Below are positions 37,401 to 49,314 of a stretch of 64,000 bases of DNA, piece by piece. Where the stretch lies: contig JAWUZG010000056.1 of NCBI GenBank assembly GCA_036785705.1, positions 869,001 to 933,000 on the forward strand, given 5' to 3'. The notes under the pieces are model-generated. The model saw only the letters and a program-made list of their open reading frames with translations. It had not been told where the DNA came from and made no database searches. Each line of letters starts with the position of its first letter. Position 1 is the stretch's first letter. The stretch comes from Acanthornis magna (lineage: Eukaryota; Chordata; Aves; Passeriformes; Acanthizidae). A program made the translations under genes and the position numbers.

Positions 37401-40400
37401 TGTGTATTTCTGTTCTGAGATTTGGGGTTGGGGGTGACTGAATGACTCTCATGTGTGTCCAAGCTCTTAAGCTCTGTTTTACTCTCTTCCTGTTGTGCAA
37501 TCCGTTTTCCCAGGAGTTTGTCAGTCACAGTGGAGTAATGCATTTACTCCCTGAACTTGGGTCAGCCAGGACCCTTGGGCTATTTCTTGATTCCCTTCTG
37601 GAAGGTACCTATAGCATGATGTTGTATAGTCCATCAGTTCCTTGGAATCCCTTATATCCAAGGTAAAAGGCAGTGCAAGAATCATTCTGAATATATTGTG
37701 GAAAAAACATTTTTCTCTAGAAGGATTGTGTAGGTGTTTAATACCATCTCAACTTGATGATTTTCATCGGGAAAAATGTTAAAGCTGCACATCTGAAGGA
37801 ATGGGATCTATACTTGGATTATTACACTAATATTTGCCATTAGGCTGCCAGACTGGCTAAATCTAGCTCAGGAGCCAGGCCATTCACCAGGGCTTGATAA
37901 TCCTAATGCACTGATGTTACTGTGGTGGGTTTCACCTGGGAATGAAAACCCTGCTCAAGTCCAACCAGCCTTTTTACCTGTGTCTAAAAGTAATAAATTA
38001 TGTCTTGAGTTAGAAATAGATTAGGAAGTGTGTTAGTCTGAAGAATCCATAAAAATCAATGTTGCAAGATGGCAGTAAAACTTCCTTACTGCCTCCATGC
38101 TGAGCTCCTACAAGCAGATGCAAAATCAAAGAGGAGGAGGAGGAGGATTGTTTTTATGGCATGTGACTGTTGCCATGAGATTCTTGGTTGCCATCAGAAA
38201 GGTAATTTTGCTTAATGGCTGTGATCAGCTACCAATTGAGACATACAAAAGTGCTGCATTAAAATGGCATTCTGTCAGGTCCTGTGCAGCTCTCATCGTT
38301 TATCCCAAAGAGCTGTTTAGCTACCCAGAGCATCAGAAGCAAGAAAGCAGGGCCTTTCAAGGTTAGAGCTCGTCATGCTTGGATAATGCGATTCAGAAGA
38401 GCCTAAACACAACAAATCAAAATCTGTGAAATGATGCATGGCTTCACGCTTCTGTAATTTCGAAAAAGTACATATAGATTTCCATTCTTCCATTCCAAAG
38501 AGCCCTTGAAGTATGTCAAGTATTTATAGCTTTGGATGTTTCACTTGTACATGCGAGAGTTAATGACTCACACCTTTCCCAAACAATTGAAGTGCTTCCT
38601 GAATAGCAGAGAAAACATTCCCTCCTCTGCTCAAGTACTGATTCACATTCTGATTCACATTTGTTTGTTGTCATGTGGCAAACACCATTTGGCATGTTTA
38701 CTCCTAGGTCTTAATTACCCTGCAGCAGTACTTTTCTCTTTACAGATCTTATTTCCTTTTCCTCTCTCAACTGTAGCATGAAACAGCACCTAAATTAATC
38801 CAAAAATAATGGCTTCATTCTTTCTCCCATCTTCCCTCCTCTCCTCAGCTGCTTTTGCTTCTTCCCCTGACACCAACACCTGTGGGCCCTGCACTGAACT
38901 TGAGTCAACTTGTTAAAGCAACAGAGTTACTCCAGTGAAGAAAAGACAGTTTTAGCACTAGGTTTGCACTTCAAATTGGCTCAGTGATGAGGCTCATAAA
39001 CATCAGAACCAGTACACAGGAGGGAGCCACACTGGTGCCAGGAACATGGGTAAGGGAGAGGGACCTGTGCAATATCTCTGTATTTAACAAAATGGAATTA
39101 CAGTAAGCTCTTCATTCTCCTTAACCATAGCTTTTGTTAAAGATTTATGTTGCTTTTTGTCCCTGAAATAGCTTATCTGAGGCATGTGAGAAGGTAACAG
39201 AACATTCTCTGGGTCCAGAAGCATGGGAATGGCTCTGGGATCTGGCTGGCCCTAGCCATGTATCCCTTAATTGTCACCCAAACCCTCAGAGGTCTTGCAC
39301 AAGCCATCTTAGAGCTGCCCTACACCTCCTGTCCTGTCTCTTGGTTCCGTGCTACATTAGCACAGGTACTCATAGCTGTGTCCAGAAATGGATCCCAGAA
39401 AACCTGGGAATGAGGCGAGTGCGTCTTTAGCTGAGTTTCTGTTTACCCAGGTGGGTTTAACCTGTGGCCATAAAGAAGGATGTCAGCATCATCTGGAATG
39501 AGTTATGTCATACTTTTTTTTACAACCCCTTGGCCATGTTGCATTCCATCTGCTTATCACAAATTTGTTGCTTTCTCATTTGTGCAGAAAACAGTTTCAT
39601 AGGGCTACATTGGAAAGCAGGCCATGGAAACCTTGCGGGTTTAGCAGATGGAGTGGGGAGGTGCCTGTGGAGCAGCAGATCTGCAGAACAGCAGCAGCAA
39701 GATTTGGGAGAGCTGGGTGAGGAGGTGACAATGTTCCAAGTTGAGTTTGTCACAAAAGGAAATATTCATTGCCCGTACTCCCACATTGTGTACATTTCTG
39801 ATGCTTTTATTTGAAAAAGTTGGAGGTATAGCCAGTAACTGGTTGTTGAAAAGTGCAATGAAACATTTATGGGCTAAACATAGCCTATAGGATGTGGTTA
39901 AAATAAAGTTATTTGTAGGACTTGGGCTTAGTGATGCAGCATGCTTTGAATTTTAAGTCCTGTGGACTGCTGTAAATGCTATCTGTTCTTTGCAGAAGAA
40001 TTTGTAGCTGCTAGATCAGATCTCTCCAAGATGGTCCTCATTGCATGGGTTGTTACTCAATCACCCTTCATTCTGCGCATTCCTCTGCCCTTTATGCCTC
40101 TTCCTGTGTTTCCTCCTCCCTCCTACATACTTGAATGTGTATATATTTCCCTCAATGTACCTCTTCTATTTAAATGTACCAGTGGTACTTACTTGTTCTC
40201 CCGGTCCCAAACAACACAGATTTGCTTCCCCTTTTGATAATTTTTGCTCTTGACCAATTATATTGCTGTGTTATTTCTGCTTCATTAATTGCCCAAGTTA
40301 AATATTTTAACAGGTAATCAATACTATAGAGAGTTTTGCAAAGCAATTTAGCAAAAACACTGGTAGGAAACCAGCAATCGTCCTCTGCCCAAATAAACTA

Positions 40401-43336
40401 ACATACAAACCCAAAGTTTCCCCTCCACATCCCACACAAATGTCTATCTTCACACACAAATAAAAATACTTGAAATGTTACGAGATTCCTGTGGGTTCTT
40501 TAAATGAAATGACCTTCCCTTGCTATCCTAGGTTTTAAAAAAATAATCATTGGAAACCCAAAATGCTTTCCCTGAGCTATTCTAACTAGACCACACAGAT
40601 TGCAGTTTGTGCGTTGGGAGGACAGGGAAGGGTTGTGCTGTAATAGAGCTTATTAGGGAAATCTGGAGTGAAGGCATCCACAGAGCAGACGGATTAGGAG
40701 CATGACAACTGGAAGCTTTCTTTCTGTCATCCTTCTCTGCAGCATTTGAAAAAGAAATTGAACTAATAGCCCTCATACCTCGAAGCTGTGCCTTCAGGGA
40801 GCCATTATGTTCACTCCTCTTTGCACAGAGGATAAATTTATTTTATAATCAAGTGTTGTTAATGCAAAGAAGAACATCTGCTTTTTAATGCTGGAAAATG
40901 AGCAGAATTTGTCTTCTGAGTATATTGCAAGTAGTGCTGCAGTTCTGGAAAAATCATTTTTGTTCAGGTTTTGGAAGTTCAAAATAATTCAAAATTATAG
41001 GAGTTTTATCTTAATGGAATTAGAAGTATAACAGAAAAGATTTGTTTATTTTTAGAAACTGAGAAAGCTGCTTGCTGAGGTACCTTTGACTTGTTCTCCT
41101 CAGCTGTTATAAACAAAAGTGAAATTTGTCAAGCTGTAAGCCCTGTCTTCAAAACCACTCTTTGTCCCAGGTTGCATTGTCCATCAGATCATTTTGATGA
41201 TCTTTGTAGTCTTGGGAATGGCTCATTTGTACAAGTGAGGCTGTAACTTGTTGCAGTCTCTGGTTGGTCTCACTGGGTTTGCATTATTAATGAAAATCAG
41301 AATAAAAAGCCTGTCTGTTTTACCATTAGGTTCTCAAAGAAGGAGCTTTGTCTCCAAAACATTTTGGCAGGATTATTTAGTGATTTCATTCTGATGTGTC
41401 AAATGTATTCACATATTAGCAAATAAATTTGGCTAGGGTTGTAAATATTTGTTTATATAATGTATTGCAGCAGTTGTATTTTGGTAACTTGCTTTTCTTT
41501 TTGTTCCCTGCCTTGGTTCTTAGATATACATAAATAGGAATGAATTGTCCTTTGTCCATATATTGAGAAATTCAGTTTCCACCTCCCTCCAGATACTAAA
41601 TTGTCCTTTTCCAACAAGTTCAGTTTAGCTAATGTGGGAGATGGACTTAGTGAATGTGTAACTAATAACTCAGTCCAAACTCAGAGCCACATAAAGAATT
41701 ACCACTCTGGAATCCTGTGTCTGGAAGTGACTGCATCCTTTTTGTGAGAGGCTTGGGGAAAAAGGGACAAAATCTCTCCCCAAAAGAAAAGGGTTTCTTT
41801 AGGGACTAGCTGCTGATTCCTGCATTTTGTTCAGAGAACTAATCAAATCTGATCTTCACAACTGAAAGCCAACTATTAATGTGGATTCAATGCCAGGCTA
41901 AGAAAATTAGTTCCATTTTTCTATTCAGAGTGAAAAAAACCCCAAAACAGAGCTGAAGTGACCAGTTTAAAACAGTGTGAGCATTTTTTTCCTTTGACTT
42001 TTACTCTGTGTGTAGGAGGGAGGAATTAATGAGGTGATTCTGTCTGATCTTTTTGATTATGTGATTGGCACATTAACCAACTGTTCTTCTACAAATTGAT
42101 TATATTCTAAATAAACTGTGGTGATTGAAAACATACTTCAACTTGTTGGGAAATCTTGGAATAATTCTTGCAAGAAATGTGTCCTTAGACCAAACTGTCT
42201 AATGAGCTTGATGGTGTTTGATAGCCACATGCCAAATGTAAATAAATATTTTATAGTTATGGATCAGATATCCAATCCATTCTACAGTAATGGATCTGGT
42301 ATCTGCTCAGCTGGAGCTTTTGTGCTGTTGATTGTCCTTTTGGGACTTACAGGGAAATGGAAGCACTTGAGGTCAGTGGAAAATTTTCAGTGTTAGGGTG
42401 GAAAGATAAGATTTATGGTAGAAATACAAGTCTGTTCATGTTTGGAAAAGGTGGATAGATGGTTTTGAACTGAAAAGTGTCAGTTCTATAACCAAAACAA
42501 TTCACAGAAATGTATTAATTGTCCTGAGCTACTTAACACTTTTTTCCCTTTCTTCTCCAAAGGAGTTGAAATATATTTTGTTGAACCTGTTAATTGGATT
42601 ATGTAGTGTGGTGGTATCACTTTGTATAAGCACAACACTGAAAACAAAAATCTGTGGAATGTCTCATTTCCTTGAAAAAATGTTTTTACTCCTCTCAGTT
42701 TGGGGCAGAAAACAAGTTCTTGGAAAATTGGGGTTTATGGAGGCTTTTTAACCATCTCTGAATGGAAGAGAGGTCTTAATTTCCCATACATCTTCCCTTT
42801 GGTTCCTAATTTTCCTGTCCTTGTCTGTTCCACCACCACCATCCACTTCTGTCACGCCCAGTGCATCCTGCAGTGGCCTTTTTGTCACCTCTGCCAAGGA
42901 CAGAACTTGAACTCAGTCTAGCCTTCCTCAGCAGTCTTTGTTTACTAGATGGTACTTTTCCACCCCAAAATTTGCAGATTTTAAGACACATTTGTAGTTC
43001 TAACCTTTCTTTTATTTGATTGGCAGTTGTTAAGGGAGGGCATGTAGCAACAAACTTAATTTTCTAAGAATACCAATACAGATGTGCAATTTTTAGGAAA
43101 TTAGTCCGATGGAATGACTCCTAAAGTTTATTGAGAATATGTTATTATACCATGCCCAGATCATGTTTTTACCTAAAAATAACCACAATTCTGAAAGAGC
43201 TTTTCTCTAAATGTGTTTCCATGATTGGAAATAACTTACCAAAAAAAAAAAAAAAAGCAATGACATGCTAGGAAATTCAAGTTGCCTCTTGTATATAATC
43301 TTGAACTGAAGTAATATGAAAAGCATGAAGCTGAAG
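25426..43336. other. Presumed long intron of the rightward gene
   Basis: Mostly unique T-leaning sequence. It includes the inverted-repeat cluster at 26351-26464, a GAG trinucleotide run at 38131-38147, a 12-bp direct duplication (CTGATTCACATT) near 38638-38661, and a 16-base poly(A) run at 43241-43256. No convincing exon, RNA gene or mobile element is seen. The two overlapping frames at 33428-33737 are discussed under rejected items. Confidence 0.35.
26351..26464. other. Cluster of four inverted repeats
   Basis: Within 114 bp there are four inverted repeats. GATAACC pairs with GGTTATC (26351-26370). A C8-A-G6 tract lies at 26387-26401. AATATTT pairs with AAATATT across 4 nt (26423-26440). 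CAACTGCC pairs with GGCAGTTG across 2 nt (26447-26464). Such density suggests a structured or regulatory element. No RNA family is recognised. Confidence 0.6.
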
Positions 43337-43395
43337 TTCCCAATCTGGCTGGAAGTTTTCTTGTGTGGGGGATTAGTTTCCAGCCAGATTAGGAA
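43337..43395. ncRNA. Pre-miRNA-like hairpin
   Basis: The arm at 43342-43354 (AATCTGGCTGGAA) pairs perfectly with 43378-43390 (TTCCAGCCAGATT). Beyond one mismatch the stem extends by 4 bp (TTCC with GGAA), giving an 18-position stem around a 23-nt loop. The shape and size are compatible with a short miRNA precursor on either strand. Expression is unknown and the call rests on folding alone. It could also be an inverted-repeat relic. Confidence 0.3.
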
Positions 43396-44905
43396 GCACA
43401 TCTATCAGGCTGATTACACAACCCACAAGCACTTTCATTAGATACAGCTGCCAGAGAAGTGCAGGGACAGTCCCCTCGACCAAAAGTGCAGATTTTTATC
43501 TTCTTACACAGATTGTAAATCTGCACCTTAATAAATGTTTTGTTAAGATGCAGATGGGCTCAGAATGCCTCAGCTGCTTCCATACTATTTAAAGAGAAGA
43601 ACAAAGCTCCAGCAGCTTTGCTTTAAATATAGTTGTGTAGGGAGTAATCGATCATTTTGTAAATAAACTTACTACTGAATATATTTTGATGTTTTGGAGC
43701 AGAATACCCTGTAAACATGTCTTGTACTTCAGCAATGTAAAAAGGGCTCTTCTTCATAAAATCTGGTACACTGCTGTATTCATATTGCATAAATTTTGCC
43801 CAGTTTTTAGCTTCAGATTAAAAGTTTGAGACAGATGTCTAGACTTGTAAAATACTGGAATTAGAGATGTCAGTGTGACACAGTGAGCTGAAATGTGGTG
43901 GATTAAGTTGTGATTTTGATTTTGTTTTCAGGCTTCCTCTTTTTTTTTTTCCTTGAGATAATTATACCTTAAGATCTAGTCTGTCATTCTAGATTCTTCA
44001 CTTCCATTTCAGTTGATTTTTCAGGTTCATTTTGGAAGACATATCTTAGAGGGCTTGGGTTAGGGAGGTGACAAGATGCTGGTCATAGTGGCACCACTCC
44101 AAGAGCTCTGAGGCTGTTTTTCCCGGTTTGTAAATTTTCAGGATTCGTTTTTAAAAATTGCATTCATTTCTGTTCCTCTTTGCTTAGGAAAGCACTGCTT
44201 AGGCTGGACTGGCACAGAGTGGTTTTGGCTCAGCTCTTTTCACTGCTTGGCATTTCATCTTGCCAAGGCATGCTCCAGGCTCAGCATTCACTTGCTGCAT
44301 GGAATAATTGAGCTGATAAAGGTACTGAGCACTTGCTCCGTCAAGCAGGGGCAGGGCCGTGTGCATATTGCTGTGTGGCTGATTAAAAAATGTTTAAGTT
44401 GAGAGATTATGTCCCTTTGTTTCTCAGTTCCGTACTTCTTATTCCCTGTGTAATGAACTTGTCGAATTTCAATGTGTGAAACACTTCTTGTCCTGTTGAA
44501 TGTCAGTGTTTTTCACTGGGGATTACTGCAAAGACAATTTTAAAATGTTTAAGCCTACAACAGGTAATTAATCATTTCTTAGCAATACTGCTTGTATTCT
44601 CCAACCCCTTTGAGAAGAGGTATCTCATGGGTCTTGAGTGGATGATAAAGCAGTGATAATGAATAGTTTGCTTTAATGGACTTAAATTGTGAAATAAATT
44701 TTGCCCTCTGAAGTCCAGTACATTTTTCCCCTGCAGTAGTTGCTCTTCAAGACAATTTATTTTTTCCTTGCTTGAGATACACTTTTAGTGAAAAGTGTCC
44801 TGTGGACCATGTCCATGCTCAATCTGCATTGCCATCAGCTGCCGTCCTCATCCAGCAGGTCATGCTTGAGGGAGCTCGCTTGAGATAATATCCAACGCAC
44901 AGAAT

Positions 44906-44929
44906 CTCCAGCCTGTGCTCAGGCTGGAG
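44906..44929. repeat. Perfect 10-bp inverted repeat with 4-nt loop
   Basis: CTCCAGCCTG at 44906-44915 and CAGGCTGGAG at 44920-44929 are exact reverse complements around TGCT. As RNA this would be a very stable stem-loop. Confidence 0.85.
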
Positions 44930-46722
44930 TCTGAACACAATAATTACACATGTTTTTAGCCTCTAGTGAGCATTTGCACTAGGAAAGGAGCAGATCAAAA
45001 CCGAGAGAGCACGCAAATCAAAATTGAGCATCCTCTCTAGGTAAAATACTTTTAAAACTTTCATATTGTAGGAATAATCATTTGGGTTAATGTTTGAGCA
45101 TTGATAGTTTGAGCACTTGGGAGGGGTGTGTAGCTTGGGGCCGTACAGGAAGGTGGAGATGCAGATGCTTTTCCTTCCCCTAAAAATACCAGTACAGGAT
45201 TTCCCTGGGACCTGTGCAAATTGCATATCCACAGAGAAATAAGTGACTGCTGGATGGACGGATGAGGATTTCAACAACGTATTAGTAGCTTATTAAAAAT
45301 CTCCTCTGCAGAGGGTACAAGTTTTATGTTTCAGTAAGATTTTTAGGTTGTTGGCTGCTGCAGTGTTTCTTGTTCCTACCCTGAAAGTACAAAGAAAAAT
45401 GATGCTGAATTGTGACAGTGTAGCCCAGTTTTTTAAGGATGCCCTGCTTAAGGGAATATTCATAGGGCTTAATAATGTATTATTCAGCTTTAAGGTTTAT
45501 TTGTGGAGATTTGAATTCAGGAAATGGCATTGTTATGCAAGAGCTGGAGCAGCTAAAAGGAAAGGAGATTAATATGCTAAGATTTGGAAGGGGAAGCTGG
45601 GGTTGGAGGATTATGTTAGCTCAGGCACTGATTTTCATATTTAACTATGAAACTTTCTGTAAAACTTTTTTTCTTCCGAGCAGAATTGGGATTCAGGATC
45701 AAAAAGATGTTATTGATGCATAGAAGCTGAAGATGTTTTTAATCTTTGTGCAGAACTTTTCCCACTTATTCAGGAGATCTGGGCATGCTTCACTGTAGGC
45801 ATTTTTTTCCAGCGACTCATTAAAATGAATGCACAAGTAGCATCAGACCAACTTTCCATTTTGTTAATAAAATAGTTGAATAAAAATTGAGTGATTAAGC
45901 CGTGAAACTGTAACTGTCCCTTGGGAACAGCTCAACAATTGTGCTTCAGAATGTTTCCTATTTGAATTCAGTGCTTACTTCAACAGAGGAGAGGAGCAGC
46001 AATACAGAGATGAGCTTGTGTGTGTCTACAGATAGAAAGAGTGGCATTTGCAGAGGAGTTTACATTGTGTTATTTTTTAAATGGAGAACTTAACATCAGA
46101 TTTTTTTATAAGTTGGTATATATTTTATACATTTAATTTAGTTGCTATATACAATAACTGCGAATCATAAAAAATAGAAAATGTCAAAGTTTTGTAAGGT
46201 TTTGTGCAATAAATTATATCACAAGATACTGTCCAAAAATCCAGTATAAAAAATTCAGTATCTCACATATCACTTTTTCTTACTACTGAGAAAAGCACAG
46301 CATTGCAGCTTTGATGTTATGTTAGTTTTTCATGGGGAGAGAAAATTTCTTTGAACAGAGGAATGAGTTATAAAGGAGTAGGTTAGAGAAAATGAATCTA
46401 TAGCAATGAAGTAACTTAAGATCCTCAGGGAATGCATACCTTGTCCTGTTAAAAAAATAAATTAAATCCCTGCAGTTTCAGAAAGGAAAATAAAGATTGT
46501 CAATAACTTAATGAAGTATCTAATATTGAAAACTACTGGCCTGAAGGCCAGTTGAAAGAGTAATTTGTCCACGTAATCTTTCTCACCTGTCTATAAGAAA
46601 ACCTGGGGTTCTTCAGGAGTAATTTATGTCCTGTGTTCTGTGTGCACCTTGTAAGTTCATATGTCTGTGCTGTAGCTTTCAGGACAATAAATGTGCCTGG
46701 TGAACCCTATTTCCCACTGCAG

Positions 46723-46850
46723 CTGGACTGCAAGAGAGCCTTTCTGGCCATGTCAGCAGGGCAGGTCCTGCAGGGGGGCTGAAAGCACCATGGCCTTGCT
46801 AACTCACACAGCAGCATCTCAGCAGCCTCCACAACAGCTGAGCTGTCAAG
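46723..46850 (+). CDS. Candidate coding exon with start codon (128 nt)
   Basis: A strong acceptor (CCTATTTCCCACTGCAG) precedes 128 nt ending at GTCAAG|GTGAGCG, a good donor. An ATG at 46790-46792 lies in an optimal Kozak context (GCACCATGG) and opens a frame beginning MALLTHTAASQQPPQQLSCQ with one extra base. An earlier ATG at 46750-46752 opens a ten-codon upstream ORF that closes before it. The full exon is also open in this frame, so it could be internal. The exit phase fits 49286-49314. The product is not recognised. Confidence 0.3.
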
Positions 46851-47338
46851 GTGAGCGTTTTGTGTGTGGTCTGCAGGCCAAACGTTCTGCCCTGTTATGA
46901 ATGAAAAAGTTGTTCTAAAACTTCTAGTGCCTGAGGAGTGTGTGTGAAAAACAAGGTTCCAACTGCACAAATCCCTGCTGGCTGTGTGCAGGCTGGGAAG
47001 GGAAGGGGCAAGGTGAGATAATCTGCTGTGTAATTACACCTCATTCTCAATAAGTATATGTGGTATGTGCATTTCTTGACTGCATATACCACAAAATACC
47101 TGGGGTTTATGGCCCATCACTGTGTTAGGAAATGCCTCACAGGACTGTGTTGCCTTAAGATTTTAAATTAAAAACTTTATAATGGGATGTGGAAATAAAA
47201 TTTACTGAGAACTGAGACTTTGAGGTGGAAACCTCAGAACTCTGGGAAATGCTGGTTTAGAAAATTCTGGATATCATTCACATGTACAAATATCAACCTT
47301 TAAAATGCTAACATAGATAATGTCTAACTTGCAGGTAG

Positions 47339-47356
47339 CAGATCTTTAAAGATCTG
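47339..47356. repeat. Perfect 18-bp palindrome
   Basis: CAGATCTTTAAAGATCTG is its own reverse complement, with no spacer. Confidence 0.9.
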
Positions 47357-47524
47357 TGGGATAACAAATGGGGAAAGGCAGCTCATCTGAGTAGCCTAAT
47401 TTAAGAAAAGAGCATTTCTGGGCTAAGCCTTTGGTAATTGTTATTCCAGGAAAAGCAACAATAATTTTCACTCGTTCAAACTTCATTGCCATTAAAGAAT
47501 AGTTCTCGGTTTTCTGCTGTTCCT

Positions 47525-47560
47525 CCTTTGGAAGTGTTTGTTGCTTTTGGCAGGTGAGTA
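47525..47560 (+). promoter_or_regulatory. Candidate recursive splice site (rightward gene)
   Basis: A long T-rich tract ending TTGCTTTTGGCAG is followed directly by GTGAGTACG, with the AG|GT junction at 47553/47554. Acceptor and donor consensus are fused, the signature of a ratchet point in a long intron. An alternative is a 19-nt micro-exon after the upstream GGAAG. Inferred from motif only. Confidence 0.35.
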
Positions 47561-49285
47561 CGCGAGAAAGCTCAGGATGGTTTGGTTATTTTGGAGGAGC
47601 TGGAGCTGTTTGAGAAGATAGGAATTTCTGTTTAGAATGGAAAACTGATCCGAATGGTCTCTTTGGAGACAGAACGGTCTTTCAAAAATTCTTTTACTTC
47701 TGGATATTAGAAAAGCACTTTTCTGTGGAAAAAAGAGGGCATGTTGGGACTGAAATATGGCACCACTCAACATGTGTCCAGATAAATTACACCAGTTACT
47801 GGTTTAAATTTTGATTAAAAGTAACCTTAGAGATTTCTTACTGTTCCCAATCCCAGAGTTATTCTGGCAATACTTGCTTTTCTTACAGAATTCGTACTTC
47901 ATCCACCGTACACCCTAATTCTTTATGTTCACCTCAGGAGGGGTGCCAGAGTGAGTGCCCCAGCTGAGCAGTTGGGGGTTCTGTCAGGAGATGGTTCCCT
48001 CACACTGCAGATCATCCAGAGCTGTGTCTTTTTCTTTTAAAATAGGAATAATGTTTAATTAGCCACAAGTGTGTAGGTCAGGGAGTGCTATTTATAGGCT
48101 GAGACATTGTTGTGTTGGTCTCACAAGTTAATACATACAAATTTTAATTTAGAAATATCTAAGTTTTTATATATAATGAACTTGATGTAAGCTCATGAAA
48201 ACCAGAAGGAAAAACTGTATGTGTTAACATGCCATCTTTTTACTTTCCTTCCATGAACATATGCTGCTAATATTTAATCTTCAGCATGTCCCAGATCATA
48301 CACTGAAATAATAATATTTCCCTATCAGATCACCTTTCTTCTAAGATGGGGTGGTTTTTTTTTGGACTGCCTGGAATTAGTTGTTCTGAGTTTAATTAGG
48401 TCTAAGCATTAAGGATACACTCTACTTGCAAAGGAAAGATTGAAAAGATACCACCTATTCCTTAATCTTTGTATCCTGTTTGAAAAGCATATGCAATAAA
48501 AACCTCAGTAAAAATTCAGTTTACAGGAAGATAACCATTATTCTTTTGATAATTTTTATCAGCACTGACTATTTATGGAATGTGTAGTTACTTGTTTAAT
48601 TAATTCATGGTTGTTCTGCTTCATTATTTTAAGTGCTGTTTTTTCTCCTTGTAGTCCCCAAATGTTATCTAGCAGTTGAATACCACTCCCTGTGGTATGG
48701 GGCACTGTGGAAAAGCGTTAAGGCAAAGGTAAATGTTGGTGTGGTAAAAGAGAGCTTTAGGAAAGAACAAGTGTCAGACACACTCAGTTTTGACACGGCA
48801 GCGCAGGCCTGTGGTTCACTGCTTGTAATAGAAACTGCTGTGAGTAAAGGGGCATTTTATAAAAAGGAAATTGTAATTAGGGAAATAGCACGTTCCTTAA
48901 TTGCTGTCATTTTGGAATGATCGACAGGAAAATGGTGGTTTGTGTTCTGTTTTTGAAGGAATAGGCTTTATAGGCACGGGCTTCGAGGCACATCTGGTTT
49001 TTCAGTGTTTTTATCCTATCTCATGTAGCAATTCTGCCTGTTGATTTTGTAGGTGGAGGGGAGAGCTCGCTGGTCATGTGGATAAGGAAGGGAAGGTGCA
49101 GTAGCTCATAGACAAGGATCAGTGTGAATGGAGTAAGAAATGAGGTGGAACACCCAAAGCTCCCCAGCTCCTGTTCCTACACCTGCTTAACAGAGCCAGG
49201 GAGGAACAGAGGACCTCCTCCTTTCCCACAGAGCACAGCTGGGTGTTCCAGGCAACTCCTCCAGCATTTAGATTATCTCCTTTAG

Positions 49286-49314
49286 GAGGACTTCAAAGCA
49301 GGCACAGGAATATG
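49286..49314 (+). CDS. Candidate 29-nt micro-exon
   Basis: An acceptor TTATCTCCTTTAG and a consensus donor ATATG|GTAAGTGAG bound 29 nt. Read in the phase left by 46723-46850 it is open and exits in phase 0, which matches 60153-60242. It would add about ten residues ending RHRNM. Micro-exons of this size exist, but chance occurrence is likely enough to keep the confidence low. Confidence 0.25.
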
